The position numbers and the translations under genes are program-made. Shown here piece after piece: positions 9,659 through 21,999 of a stretch of 64,000 nt of DNA (its first letter is position 1; the number at the start of each line of letters is the position of its first letter). This stretch comes from Pseudoxanthomonas sp. X-1 (GTDB taxonomy: Bacteria > Pseudomonadota > Gammaproteobacteria > Xanthomonadales > Xanthomonadaceae), in contig NZ_CP083376.1 in assembly GCF_020042665.1 (NCBI RefSeq), positions 2,392,001 to 2,456,000 on the forward strand, written 5' to 3'. A model generated the notes under the pieces. The model did not search any database. It saw only the letters and a list, made by a program, of their open reading frames with translations, and had not been told where the DNA came from.

Positions 9659-9701
9659 TTCATTCAAGCCAACACCGCTTCGCGGCGCTGGCTGACTTAA
9701 G
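9659..9701. repeat. attC-like degenerate hairpin (site B)
   Basis: ttcattcaagccaacaccgc, loop ttc, then gcggcgctggctgacttaag. The arms agccaacaccgc and gcggcgctggct match at 10 of 12 positions. This is the 'TTCAAGCC...CGCTTCGCGG...GGCTTAA' pattern typical of Xanthomonadales/Pseudomonas integron attC sites. Clear flanking R-box heptamers are not preserved. Confidence 0.45.
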
Positions 9702-9724
9702 ATTTTGCACGACGCGTGACCCCA

Positions 9725-9772
9725 CAAATTCATTCAAGCCGACCCACTTAGCAGGTCGCCCTACTTCATGCG
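9725..9772. repeat. attC-like degenerate half-site (site C)
   Basis: It repeats the attattcattcaagccgac-type opening of site B (aaattcattcaagccgaccc), with a weaker complementary arm (aggtcgccctacttcat). It lies 86 bp after site B and just before the ORF at 9787. It is read as a second, more decayed attC-like element. Confidence 0.35.
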
Positions 9773-9786
9773 ACAGGCACCAGGTC

Positions 9787-10056
9787 ATGCATACCGCGGA
9801 CGTTGAGATTTACTCAGACCAGACCAACGCAGCGGTGCTGCGGCATCCGGGACGGCGCTTTCCTGGCGTGCTGATCCAAGGTGATTCGCTCCACGCTCTC
9901 TGTGTGCAGGCGGACGATGCTTGTGCTGCAGCAAAGGGAAAGTTGGACTCTGATGCGTATGTGGAGCTCAACCACCTGCGCAATGCCCTTTGGGGCTATC
10001 TCAATCACTACAAATCTGTACTTGGTGAGCACGAGCTCCCCCTGCCGTTTGGTTAG
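9787..10056 (+). CDS. Small conserved hypothetical protein (resembles DUF6959)
   Basis: An 89-residue cytosolic protein. It carries VEIYSDQTNAAVLRHPGRRF followed by PGVLIQGDSLHALC, a pattern I associate with small uncharacterised proteins of the DUF6959 type, recalled from memory and not verified. Function is unknown. It is part of the less GC-rich island. The stop is embedded in ggttagg, with a gcctaat heptamer 7 nt on, as often seen where a cassette gene ends at its attC site. Confidence 0.6.
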   Translation: MHTADVEIYSDQTNAAVLRHPGRRFPGVLIQGDSLHALCVQADDACAAAKGKLDSDAYVELNHLRNALWGYLNHYKSVLGEHELPLPFG

Positions 10057-10165
10057 GACGCAAGTGCCTAATGATCAATTTAAACCACTTCGACCATTAC
10101 GAAGATAGTAGGCGTGCTAAGCAGCAGGCAGTAGACCTTCTATTGAATTGACCAAGCCAGTTTCC

Positions 10166-10828
10166 ATGAACTATCGAAGCATCTTGAAGACGGTCGGCGT
10201 GATGCTGGTGCTGTTCGGGCTGATCGACTTGGCATTGATGATCTACTGCGTGGTCAACGGCTTGGGCTACTCCTCGAGCTTCAACATCTTTGCCATCGCA
10301 GCGGGCGTCTTCCTGATGCGGGGCAGTCTCCGCGCCGCACACGTGATTACTGTGCTTTGCGCCTTCATCATGGGCGCGCTCATCGGCGTGACGCTCCTGA
10401 TCCTTCCATTTGTCCTACCGATCGGCTTGCTGGTGACGCAGGTCAAGCTGCATCCCGGACAGAGCCTCCTGTCATGGTTGGCAGCCCTGCTGTGCCTGGG
10501 TTTACTGGTCTGGACCTATCGCCAGCTGCGTAGAGCGCCCGTGCTGGAGGCGTCGCACGCGGCCGGCCGCCGCATGGCCCGGCCGTACTTCACTTTCGGA
10601 GTGGGCCTAGCGTTCGCCATTCTGATGGCCGCCCTGCTCCATGTGACGCTTCACGGCACAGCTGCCAGCAAGGCCGTCGCGCTGGTGCGACAACAACTGG
10701 GGCCTGGCTACAAGTACGCCACGCAATCCATCCAGTGGGGTGGCGGGCGTGGCCGTGCCGTCGTGGCCGCTTACAACGACCATGAGATCAAGTACGTTCC
10801 GGTGCAGTGGGATGATCAGGAACCCTGA
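10166..10828 (+). CDS. Hypothetical polytopic membrane protein
   Basis: A 220-residue protein starting MNYRSILKTVGVMLVLFGLI. About five hydrophobic segments are visible: roughly residues 7-28, 32-47, 51-77, 85-103 and 130-150. A soluble tail ends KYVPVQWDDQEP. A TTG at 10148 could add six residues, but the ATG at 10166 is the simpler start. No family was recognised, and its position in the cassette-like island gives no functional clue. Confidence 0.6.
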   Translation: MNYRSILKTVGVMLVLFGLIDLALMIYCVVNGLGYSSSFNIFAIAAGVFLMRGSLRAAHVITVLCAFIMGALIGVTLLILPFVLPIGLLVTQVKLHPGQSLLSWLAALLCLGLLVWTYRQLRRAPVLEASHAAGRRMARPYFTFGVGLAFAILMAALLHVTLHGTAASKAVALVRQQLGPGYKYATQSIQWGGGRGRAVVAAYNDHEIKYVPVQWDDQEP

Positions 10829-10953
10829 GGCTCCTGCACAGGAACTTTGCGCCTGAATCCGATTCCGTCCCACGGAAGCTCTGCGGACATTGGTATCCAT
10901 CAACCATACGACGCTGGGCGCGGCAGACGCCGCCATATAAAGAGCATTACCAA

Positions 10954-11404
10954 ATGAACATCCGTAAAGCGCAGCCAGAAGACCATCCATCGCTCCTTGG
11001 CATCTGGGAACAATCGGTGCGCGCGTCGCACGATTTCCTGTCGGAGCAAGACATCGAATCGGCTGCTTCGCCTCGTGCGCGATCATGCCTTGCCGGCTCT
11101 TGAAGTCTGGATCCTGTGCGACGAGGCGTCATCGCCGATCGGCTTCATGGAGTTGGACGATAACAAGGTGGAGGCATTGTTCATTGCTCCCACCAGCTTT
11201 CGGCGGGGCGGCGGAAAGGTCATGCTTGAGCATGCGAGAAAACTGAAAGGCGCCCTGAAGGTGGACGTCAACGAGCAGAATCCCCGTGCGGTCGCGTTTT
11301 ACCTCTCCAATGGATTTGTCATCTCTGGCCGCTCCCCCTTGGATGCCCAAGGGTTGCCATTCCCGTTGTTGCATCTGGATGAGGCCAGTCCGAGCGCCGC
11401 ATAG
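10954..11404 (+). pseudogene. Frameshifted GNAT acetyltransferase (YjaB-like)
   Basis: The reading frame opens at ATG 10954 with MNIRKAQPEDHPSLLGIWEQ and continues VRASHDFLSEQDIES. It then leaves the homologous frame at the gg of 11061-11062. Homology resumes one base later with LLRLVRDHALPALEVWILCD and the GNAT core containing VNEQNPRAVAFYLSNGF, and ends LPLLHL-like (PFPLLHL). This pattern matches E. coli YjaB, an acetyl-CoA-binding GNAT protein. One extra base near 11061 splits an otherwise intact gene. It is either a real pseudogene or a sequencing error. An attC-like hairpin follows at 11409. Confidence 0.75.
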
Positions 11405-11408
11405 CCGC

Positions 11409-11440
11409 TCGAACCAACGCCGCTTCGCGGCTCGGTTTCA
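11409..11440. repeat. attC-like degenerate hairpin (site E)
   Basis: cgaaccaacgccgc, loop ttc, gcggctcggtttcagg. Arms aaccaacgccgc/gcggctcggtt pair with one bulge, directly after the stop of the frameshifted acetyltransferase gene and before the lhr 3' end. It marks the right-hand boundary of the cassette-like island. Confidence 0.4.
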
Positions 11441-11469
11441 GGCCGGGGATGTGAGCGCTACAGGCGAAG

Positions 11470-15969
<4,500 letters not shown>

Positions 15970-16205
15970 GACGGGCACGCGGGGGGGTGACTCCAAGATG
16001 GGGACGGGCACGGCCGCGGTCAACACGGCCCGCCGGACCTGTTGTGACGCGATGCAGAACCCGAAATGAGACCGGCGCCTCGGAACCCCACGCCAAGCAA
16101 AGGCTTTTGCAACGCGGGGTTTGCGTTTTTTTTAGGTCCTCACCGATAGCGTCCTAATTGCCCGCCCCGGCATCCCCCGACGGAGCGCGAACAGGAGCAG
16201 GACCG

Positions 16206-16541
16206 ATGATGACGTTGAAACACGCCCACCATTCCCAGGACGAGGACACCCACCACACCGCCCCCCGCTGGTCGCAGCACGTCACCGAGACCAGCCATGC
16301 CCTGGCCCTCAAGCCCGGCATCTTCGAACAGGACGATCCCAAGGACATCGCCCACGGCCTGAAGCAGGCCGCCGATGCCAGCACCCGGCGCCGGGCCCCG
16401 CCCTTCCGCTCGGCCATGTCGATGCTGGTGTTCTACATCAACCGTGCCGGCCAATCCCTGCCCCGGCAGCGGCTGGACATCCTGGAACGCGCCAAGGACG
16501 AATTGCGCGCGCTCTACGGCAAACCGCGCAAGCTGGCCTGA
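16206..16541 (+). CDS. DUF3175 family protein
   Basis: An approximately 111-residue protein with a histidine-rich N-terminus (LKHAHHSQDEDTHH). The conserved DUF3175 core follows: WSQHVTETSHALALKPGIF, DDPKDIAHGLKQAA, then SAMSMLVFYINRAGQSLP and LERAKDELRALYGK. Function is unknown. The start ATGATG at 16206 follows aggagcagg, a plausible ribosome site; the ATG at 16209 is equally possible. It is divergent from lhr and convergent with the lipoprotein gene at 16593. Confidence 0.8.
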   Translation: MMTLKHAHHSQDEDTHHTAPRWSQHVTETSHALALKPGIFEQDDPKDIAHGLKQAADASTRRRAPPFRSAMSMLVFYINRAGQSLPRQRLDILERAKDELRALYGKPRKLA

Positions 16542-16592
16542 GCGAAACAACGGGGCGGCGCCGACGCGGCGCCGTCCCGCTCGCACCTTCCG

Positions 16593-17429
16593 TCAGCGGG
16601 AGAACAGCCCCGCATCCTCCGGCGCCAGATACGGTGCCAGCACCTGCGCGGGCACATCCACGGTCTGGGTGCCGTCCGAGTACGGGCCCACCTGATACGG
16701 CGGGAAGACGAACCGCAGCGCGGTGATCCTGCCGTCGGCATTCAGCACTGGCTGGAACAGGCTGAAGTTCTCCAGCTTCGGCGCGGTGCCCTCATCGATC
16801 ATCTGCGTCGCCGACTGCAGCAGGCTGGCGCGGTCCTCGGGCGACATGCCCGGATCGTCGCTGTTCAGCGAGGCGGCGGTGTGCAGCTGCTCGCGCACGT
16901 AGCTGCTGACCGCTTCCAGGCCCTTGCCCTGCGCCAGCAGCGACTGGGTGGTCAGCAGCGCCTGCCGCTGCGGCAGCCAGGTGAAGCGCGCCACCAGCGG
17001 CTCGCCATGGGCCCCGCCGGTGTAGCGGCTGCCGTTGCCCGCCACGGCCACGATCTGGGGCGTATTGGCGACCAGGTCGAAGGCCAGCGACAGTTCGTAC
17101 GGTGCGGTCGGCTTTTCCTGACCGAGGTCCTTCACGGCCTCCATCAGCCCCTGGCGCGCGGCGCCGGCGTAGTCGCCCACGGCTTTGGCCAGACCGGGGT
17201 ACTGGTTGATCTGCGGCGGATAGCTGATGCCGATGACGTAGCGCGGGTCGGATTCGGCCACGTCGGCCAGCGCGGCCTGTGCGGGCGGCGCCGAGACGGC
17301 CGGTGCGGTGCTCGCCGGCGTCGTGCCCCCGGCGGGCGTGCTGGCCTGGGGCGGCGCCGGAGACGGGCCGCACGCGGCCAGCAGGCCGGCGACCAGCAGC
17401 GGCGGGACGATGGTCTTTCCTTTACCCAT
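16593..17429 (-). CDS. Lipoprotein with DUF3298/RsiV-like domain
   Basis: A 278-residue protein. MGKGKTIVPPLLVAGLLAAC is a lipoprotein signal with the lipobox LLAAC (Cys at residue 20). A Pro/Ala/Thr-rich linker follows to about residue 55. The DUF4163/DUF3298-type domain then runs to the end, with ELSLAFDLVANTPQIVAVAG, NGSRYTGGAHGE and FVFPPYQVGPYSDG. Members of this group (RsiV, YtgN-like) are extracytoplasmic, and some bind lysozyme. No sigma factor lies next to it, so an anti-sigma role is not supported. It is probably a membrane-anchored periplasmic protein of unknown function. Confidence 0.8.
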   Translation of the reverse strand: MGKGKTIVPPLLVAGLLAACGPSPAPPQASTPAGGTTPASTAPAVSAPPAQAALADVAESDPRYVIGISYPPQINQYPGLAKAVGDYAGAARQGLMEAVKDLGQEKPTAPYELSLAFDLVANTPQIVAVAGNGSRYTGGAHGEPLVARFTWLPQRQALLTTQSLLAQGKGLEAVSSYVREQLHTAASLNSDDPGMSPEDRASLLQSATQMIDEGTAPKLENFSLFQPVLNADGRITALRFVFPPYQVGPYSDGTQTVDVPAQVLAPYLAPEDAGLFSR

Positions 17430-17492
17430 GGTGTCATTCCTTACTGGCGAAAAACGGCAGGAGTGTAGCCGGCGGCCGGCGGCATGGCGCCT

Positions 17493-17765
17493 TCAGGCGC
17501 GCAGGTCGGCGTACTCGGGATAGCGCTGCAGGAAGTCGGCGCTGTAGCTGCACACCGGCACGACCTTCCAGCCTTCCTGGCGGGCTTGGTCCAGCGCGGC
17601 GCGGACCAGTTCGCTGGCCAGCCCGCGGTTGCGCAGCGCATCGGGCACGAAGGTATGGGTGATGACCATCTGGGCGCCGTGGCGGCGGTACTCCAATGCC
17701 GCCCGCTGGCCGTCCTTGTCCAGGAAAAACTTGCCGGCGGCGGGATCATGCTGGACGTCGGACAC
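17493..17765 (-). CDS. Small GNAT-type N-acetyltransferase (COG2388, YidJ/GTN10 type)
   Basis: A 90-residue minimal GNAT protein. It shows the order typical of COG2388: FFLDKDGQRAALEYRRHG, VITHTFVPDALRNRGLASEL (acetyl-CoA site), DQARQEGWKVVPVCSYSADF and a terminal YPEYADL. The GTG at 17765 is chosen because family proteins begin with an xDVxHDPAAxxF stretch right there. ATGs at 17837 and 17849 would add unrelated residues. The substrate is unknown. It stands as a single gene divergent from the small ORF at 17983. Confidence 0.75.
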   Translation of the reverse strand: MSDVQHDPAAGKFFLDKDGQRAALEYRRHGAQMVITHTFVPDALRNRGLASELVRAALDQARQEGWKVVPVCSYSADFLQRYPEYADLRA

Positions 17766-17982
17766 GGGCGCTGGCCTCGCTGGCTCGCTGGAAAGGGTGC
17801 ACAGCGTGCCATGCCGGGCGTGAGACCGGCGCATGACAGGGTCTGACACGCAGCGTCACTTTCGCACCGCCGCCGAAGCGCCTGGCGGCGCGCAACGCCC
17901 GGTCCGGCGGGGGGCGAAACTGGCATGGAAGCTGCATGGGAGGTTCCCCACGAGCCAAGCGAACCGGAAGGGGGGACGTGCG

Positions 17983-18195
17983 ATGAGCCAGATCGAAGAT
18001 GCAGGCAGCGACGCCGGCGTGGCGTCCAGCGATTTCACCCTGCTCGAGGGCCTGTACCAGCTTTCCGTGAACGGCCACACCCAGGACTGGGAGTTCGAGC
18101 GCCTCAACAACGCCGTGTACGAGCGCCTGCTCTCGTCCTACGGCAGCGACGATGTTCCGTACGACCAAAGCAAGAGCGCGCTGGCAGGATCCTGA
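17983..18195 (+). CDS. Small hypothetical protein
   Basis: A 70-residue acidic protein starting MSQIEDAGSDAGVASSDFTL, with a possible helix around NGHTQDWEFERLNNAVYERL. A purine-rich ribosome site (ggaagggggga) precedes the ATG. A strong rho-independent terminator 37 bp after the stop supports a real transcription unit. No family was recognised and no signal or membrane segment is present. Confidence 0.6.
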   Translation: MSQIEDAGSDAGVASSDFTLLEGLYQLSVNGHTQDWEFERLNNAVYERLLSSYGSDDVPYDQSKSALAGS

Positions 18196-18231
18196 CCGGC
18201 CGCGCCATCGGATTCGCGTTTCACCATTGAA

Positions 18232-18259
18232 ACGGGCAACGGGGGTTGCCCGTTTTTTT
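18232..18259 (+). terminator. Rho-independent terminator
   Basis: Perfect 9-bp stem acgggcaac / gttgcccgt with a 4-nt loop, followed by seven T. It ends the transcript of the small ORF at 17983. Confidence 0.9.
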
Positions 18260-18420
18260 GTGCTTTGCGGAGGCGCGTGGCCGGTGACCGCGTTTCCGAG
18301 CAGGCTCCCCGACCGCCTCTAGCAGCCGAGCGTTGATCCTCTGCCAGCCCCCTGGCCGTGTCTTGGAATGGCCCGAGGCTCGCGCTCAGTGAAGGCCCGC
18401 TTCGGTGGAGCCCTGCTTCC

Positions 18421-18488
18421 GTGGGAGCCGCCATGGCGGCGATGAGGCGCTATCGGGAAAGCTCCATCGCCGCCATGGCGGCTCCCAC
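18421..18488. repeat. Perfect 24-bp inverted repeat
   Basis: Arms at 18421-18444 (opening gtgggagccgcc, with atggcgg following) and 18465-18488 are exact reverse complements, separated by 20 nt. Each arm also contains its own smaller palindrome, gccgccatggcggc. This resembles intergenic REP-type hairpins of Stenotrophomonas and Pseudomonas that start with GTGGGAGC. Confidence 0.85.
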
Positions 18489-18567
18489 AGGGATTCAGTG
18501 GACGCCCTGCCGAACAAGGCCTGCGAACCGAAAGATCAGGACTCTTCAACACGAAGCCCCTGCACCC

Positions 18568-18702
18568 GACGCGCGCGGCAGCGGCCGGCGGGCGGTGACC
18601 GCGCCTAGCGAGGCAGGATGCCGAGCGCCCGAGTCAGGGCAGGATGCCCTGACCGAGGGAAGAGCGGACACCGCCCGCCGGACCGCTGCCTCTCCGAAGC
18701 CA
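18568..18702 (+). repeat. Dispersed nested-palindrome repeat, copy 1
   Basis: About 135 bp, matching 35926-36061 in inverted orientation. The outer stem is ggcagcgg+ccggcgggcggtg (18577-18597), pairing with caccgcccgccgg (18669-18681) and ccgctgcc (18683-18690) with one bulged base. The inner hairpin is gtcagggca/tgccctgac around 18632-18652. Internal landmarks shared with copy 2 are gcgcctagcgaggc and gccgagcgcccgagtcaggg. Confidence 0.85.
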
Positions 18703-18790
18703 CGAAGCGCAACCGCCGCGCTCCGCGTCGAGCGGAGCGATCCTGCTAGAGAACCTGGCTTACGCCAGCGCGGCCAACCTCAGCCGGCGG

Positions 18791-18839
18791 CGCTGTCACT
18801 TAGCCTTGCCCGGGACCGCTGTTACTTGGCCTTGCCCTG
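18791..18839. repeat. Imperfect direct repeat duplicating the gpmA 3' end
   Basis: cgctgtcacttagccttgcc (from 18791) and cgctgttacttggccttgcc (from 18817) match at about 20 of 23 positions. The second copy contains the gpmA stop codon and its last codons (GKAK). The first is an outlying duplicate that also reads GKAK-stop in another frame. Confidence 0.65.
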
Positions 18840-19571
18840 ATTGGCCACCGCCTCGGCGGCACGCTTGGCCGCTTCCGGGTCGCCCAGGTAGCGGAAGGAC
18901 TTGACCTGCAGCTGGTCGTCCAGCTCGAACAGCAGCGGGATGCCGGTGGGGATGTTGAGCTCCAGGATCTCTTCCTTGCTCACGTGGTTGAGGTACTTGT
19001 ACAGCGCGCGCAGCGAGTTGCCGTGCGCGGTCACCAGCACCGTCTTGCCGTCCTTGAGCGCCGGCGCGATGGCATCGTGCCAGTAAGGCAGCACGCGCTC
19101 CAGCGTGGTGGCCAGCGACTCGGTCGCCGGCAGCGCGTTGCGGTCGAGCATGGCGTAGCGCCGGTCCTGCGCCGGATGGCCCGGGTCGGCCGCCTCCATT
19201 GGCGGCGGCGGGATGTCGTAGGAACGGCGCCAGATCTTGACCTGCTCCTCGCCGTGCTTGGCCGCGGTCTCGGCCTTGTCCAGGCCCTGCAACGCGCCGT
19301 AATGGCGCTCGTTCAGGCGCCAGCTCTTGTGCACCGGCAGCCAGTCCTGGTCCATCTCCTTCAGCGCGCCCTGCAGCGTGTGGATCGCGCGCTTGAGCAC
19401 CGAGGTATAGGCCACGTCGAACTTCAGGCCCTCTTCCTTCATCAGCTTGCCGGCCGCGGCCGCCTCGGCGCGGCCCTGCTCGGTCAGATCCACGTCCACC
19501 CAGCCGGTGAAGCGGTTGGACAGGTTCCATTCGCTCTGGCCGTGGCGCAGCAGGACAAGGGTTCGGCTCAC
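18822..19571 (-). CDS. gpmA: 2,3-bisphosphoglycerate-dependent phosphoglycerate mutase
   Basis: A 249-residue glycolytic enzyme interconverting 3- and 2-phosphoglycerate. It starts with GTG at 19571 ([15 protein letters not shown]), preceded by ggaga. The catalytic phospho-His lies in [10 protein letters not shown]. Further family motifs are [45 protein letters not shown] and [15 protein letters not shown] with the second His. Length equals the family norm (about 249). A much longer frame running upstream is an artefact of high GC, and homology begins at the GTG. Confidence 0.96.
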   Translation of the reverse strand: MSRTLVLLRHGQSEWNLSNRFTGWVDVDLTEQGRAEAAAAGKLMKEEGLKFDVAYTSVLKRAIHTLQGALKEMDQDWLPVHKSWRLNERHYGALQGLDKAETAAKHGEEQVKIWRRSYDIPPPPMEAADPGHPAQDRRYAMLDRNALPATESLATTLERVLPYWHDAIAPALKDGKTVLVTAHGNSLRALYKYLNHVSKEEILELNIPTGIPLLFELDDQLQVKSFRYLGDPEAAKRAAEAVANQGKAK

Positions 19572-19630
19572 TGGGTGGTTCTCCGCGAAGCTGTCAGGGC
19601 CGCCGATTGTAAGGCCAGCGCGTGACGCGC

Positions 19631-20236
19631 CTACAGGCGGGGCCGGCTCAGTTCGGCCAGGAAGTGCTGCAGCACCTGCGGCTCCATGATCAGCATGAAC
19701 ATGATCCCGTAGGCCGCGCCGGCCAGGTGCGCGCTGTGATTGACGCGATCGCCGCCACGGCGGTCCATCCAGATGCTGTAGACCACGTAGAGCACGGCGA
19801 ACACGATGGCCGGCATCGGGATCACGAACACCAGGATCTGCGACCACGGCGCCAGCAGGATGAAGGCGAACAGCACCGCCGACACCGCGCCCGAGGCGCC
19901 CAGGCTGAAGTAGTTGGGGTCCTTCTGGTGCTTCAGATAGGTCGGCAGGATCGCCATCACCAGCGCCGAGAGATAGAACAGCGGATACGCCCACAGGGTG
20001 CCGGTCTGCTGCTCCATGAAGCCTTCGATCTGCCGGCCGAAGAAGAACAGCGTCAGCATGTTGAAGAACAGGTGCATGAAGTCGGCATGGATGAAGCCAT
20101 GCGTGATCAGCCGATCGTATTGATGGTGCCGATCGATGGCCGGCGGCCACAGGATCAGGCGGTCGGCGACGCGGCGGTTGTTCAGGGCCAGCAGTGAGAC
20201 GACCACGGTGATGGCGATGAGGATCAGGGTGATCAT
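19631..20236 (-). CDS. Rhomboid family intramembrane serine protease
   Basis: A 201-residue inner-membrane protein with six predicted hydrophobic segments. The conserved asparagine/histidine motif [12 protein letters not shown] is in TM2, the catalytic serine in [12 protein letters not shown] (GxSG), and the catalytic histidine in [12 protein letters not shown]. All catalytic residues are present, so it should cleave transmembrane substrates. It lies 33 bp after the peptide transporter gene on the same strand and 59 bp before gpmA. A common transcript with the transporter is plausible. Confidence 0.88.
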   Translation of the reverse strand: MITLILIAITVVVSLLALNNRRVADRLILWPPAIDRHHQYDRLITHGFIHADFMHLFFNMLTLFFFGRQIEGFMEQQTGTLWAYPLFYLSALVMAILPTYLKHQKDPNYFSLGASGAVSAVLFAFILLAPWSQILVFVIPMPAIVFAVLYVVYSIWMDRRGGDRVNHSAHLAGAAYGIMFMLIMEPQVLQHFLAELSRPRL

Positions 20237-20269
20237 GCGGTTCCTGTGATCGGGACGAGGGGCGCGGTG

Positions 20270-21844
20270 CTACGCGACCCGGTAATTGTCCTGCATCGGG
20301 TAACGCCGTGCGTAGCCGGCGAAGGCCAGCGCCGCCAGGAAGGCGAACCCGGCGAAGAAGAACATCAGGAATGCCGCCTCGCTCAGGCCGCTGCCGTCGA
20401 TGTGCGCGGTCACCGTAGCGTTGCGCACGCCGGCGTTGGTCAGCAGCACCCACAGGCTGCCGAAAGTGCTGGCCAGGTACCAGAAGGCCATGATCACGCC
20501 CTTCATCGCCACCGGCGCCTGGCTGTAGGCGAACTCCAGCGCCGTGGCCGAGACCAGCACCTCGCCCAGGGTCAACAGCGCATAGGGCAGCGTCTGCCAG
20601 GCCAGCGAGACCGGCTCGCCCTCGTCCAGCGCCAGCTGCAGCACGCCCGCCACCACCCAGGCCATGCCGGCCAGGACGATGCCCGCGCCCATGCGCCGCA
20701 GCGGCGTGGGATCGAAGCCGATCCTGCGCAGCAGCGGATACAGCACCAGCGCATTGAAGGGGATGATCAGCATCACCAGCAGCGGATTGAGCGCCTGCAT
20801 CTGCGCCGCGTCCTTGACCAGCCAGCTCGGCCACCACGCCAGATGGTGCGGGATCTGCATGGCCTGGCCCTGCAGCACCCAGGTCGAGGCCTTCTGGTCG
20901 AACAGCGAGAAGAACGGCGTGGTCAGCGCGAACACGATCAGGATGCGCAGCACCGCGCGCACGCCGTCGACCGCCGCATCGGGGTGGACGCCACGCGCGC
21001 GCTCCAGCTGCAGCGAGGCTCCCGCGCCACCGAAGGCGATCACCAGCCCCAGCGCCAGGCACGCGGCCGCCACGAAGCCCAGCACCGGCGTGGCCGCCAG
21101 CGCGCCCACGGCCAGCACCGCGCCCACGCCCGCCAGCACCAGCCCCGGCCTGCCCTGCCCCGGCGCGCGGGCCAGCAGTGCGCTGCGCACCACCTTGAGG
21201 AAGGCATGCGGATCGGACGCCGCCGGCGGCACGTGCACGTAGCGGTGCCGGCCCATCCAGAACACGATCGTGGCGATCAGCATCAGCACCCCCGGCACGC
21301 CGAAGGCTACCGCCGGGCCGTGGCTGCGCAGCAGGATCGGCGCCAGCAGCGAGGCGAAGAACGAGCCGAAGTTGATGATCCAGTAGAAGGCGTCGAACAC
21401 CCTGCGCGCCAGGTGCTTGTTGGACTGGTCGAACTGGTCGCCGACGAAGGACACCACCAGCGGCTTGATCCCGCCCGAGCCCAGCGCGATCAGGAACAGT
21501 CCGGTGTAGAAGCCCTGCCGGTCATGCTCGAAGATCGCCAGGCAGGCGTGGCCGGCGCAGTAGATCAGCGAGAACCACAGCACGGTGTTGTACTTGCCGA
21601 AGTAGCGGTCGGCCAGCCAGCCGCCCAGCAGCGGGAAGAAGTACACCCCGATCACGAAGCTGTGGAACACGTCCTTGGCCATCGCCGCGCGGTCGGCTTC
21701 CGGCGCGTGCAGCAGCAGCGTGCCGACCAGGAACGAGGTCAGGATGTTGCGCATCCCGTAGAAGCTGAAGCGCTCGCAGCCTTCGTTGCCGATGATGAAG
21801 GGGATCTGGCGCGGCAGGCGGGCCGCGGGCGGGGTGGCGTGCAT
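20270..21844 (-). CDS. Proton-dependent oligopeptide (POT/PTR) family transporter
   Basis: A 524-residue MFS transporter with about 12-14 hydrophobic segments. The POT signature ExxER appears at the start of TM1 ([14 protein letters not shown]), followed by [15 protein letters not shown] and the PTR2 motif region [17 protein letters not shown]. It is closest to DtpT-like di/tripeptide:H+ symporters. The ATG at 21844 ([20 protein letters not shown]) is chosen; a frame open to 21886 adds 14 doubtful residues. With the M14 peptidase diverging from it, this area looks devoted to peptide use. Confidence 0.93.
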   Translation of the reverse strand: MHATPPAARLPRQIPFIIGNEGCERFSFYGMRNILTSFLVGTLLLHAPEADRAAMAKDVFHSFVIGVYFFPLLGGWLADRYFGKYNTVLWFSLIYCAGHACLAIFEHDRQGFYTGLFLIALGSGGIKPLVVSFVGDQFDQSNKHLARRVFDAFYWIINFGSFFASLLAPILLRSHGPAVAFGVPGVLMLIATIVFWMGRHRYVHVPPAASDPHAFLKVVRSALLARAPGQGRPGLVLAGVGAVLAVGALAATPVLGFVAAACLALGLVIAFGGAGASLQLERARGVHPDAAVDGVRAVLRILIVFALTTPFFSLFDQKASTWVLQGQAMQIPHHLAWWPSWLVKDAAQMQALNPLLVMLIIPFNALVLYPLLRRIGFDPTPLRRMGAGIVLAGMAWVVAGVLQLALDEGEPVSLAWQTLPYALLTLGEVLVSATALEFAYSQAPVAMKGVIMAFWYLASTFGSLWVLLTNAGVRNATVTAHIDGSGLSEAAFLMFFFAGFAFLAALAFAGYARRYPMQDNYRVA

Positions 21845-21999
21845 GGGAACTCGACGGCGAAATTCGAGCGCCAGCTTAGCGAGCACCCTGGCGCGCTTGG
21901 CTGACCACCCTGTCAGACCTCTCCTACCCGCGCGCGCAGGCCGTCGCGCGCGGGATCGCTGGCATGATGGCGACCCCTCACGCCACCCGCCCGGTCCCG

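Larger units (their letters stand above)
18196..18821. other. Repeat-rich intergenic region
   Basis: 626 bp without a credible gene. It contains a terminator (18232-18259), a perfect 24-bp inverted repeat (18421-18488), copy 1 of a dispersed nested-palindrome repeat (18568-18702) and a duplication of the gpmA 3' end (18791-18839). Open frames here are incidental. Confidence 0.7.

Noticed and set aside
10829..10953. A further attC-like site between the 10166 gene and the frameshifted acetyltransferase
   Set aside because: No ttcaagcc/ggcttaa pattern or convincing hairpin is found in this gap, which also weakens the cassette-array idea for these two genes.
16095..16140. Possible terminator near the T-run gcgttttttttagg
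   Set aside because: The stem (aacgc/gcgtt) is only 5 bp with a loose loop and lies between divergent genes, so a terminator is not expected.
18822..21062. Continuous 746-codon minus-strand frame joining gpmA to upstream sequence
   Set aside because: Only the last 249 codons are a protein family (GpmA) and they start at a GTG with a ribosome site. The rest overlaps the rhomboid and transporter genes in another frame.
20246..21904. 552-codon frame antisense to the POT transporter gene
   Set aside because: His/Gln/Arg-rich translation with no domain; the minus-strand frame has the POT signature.
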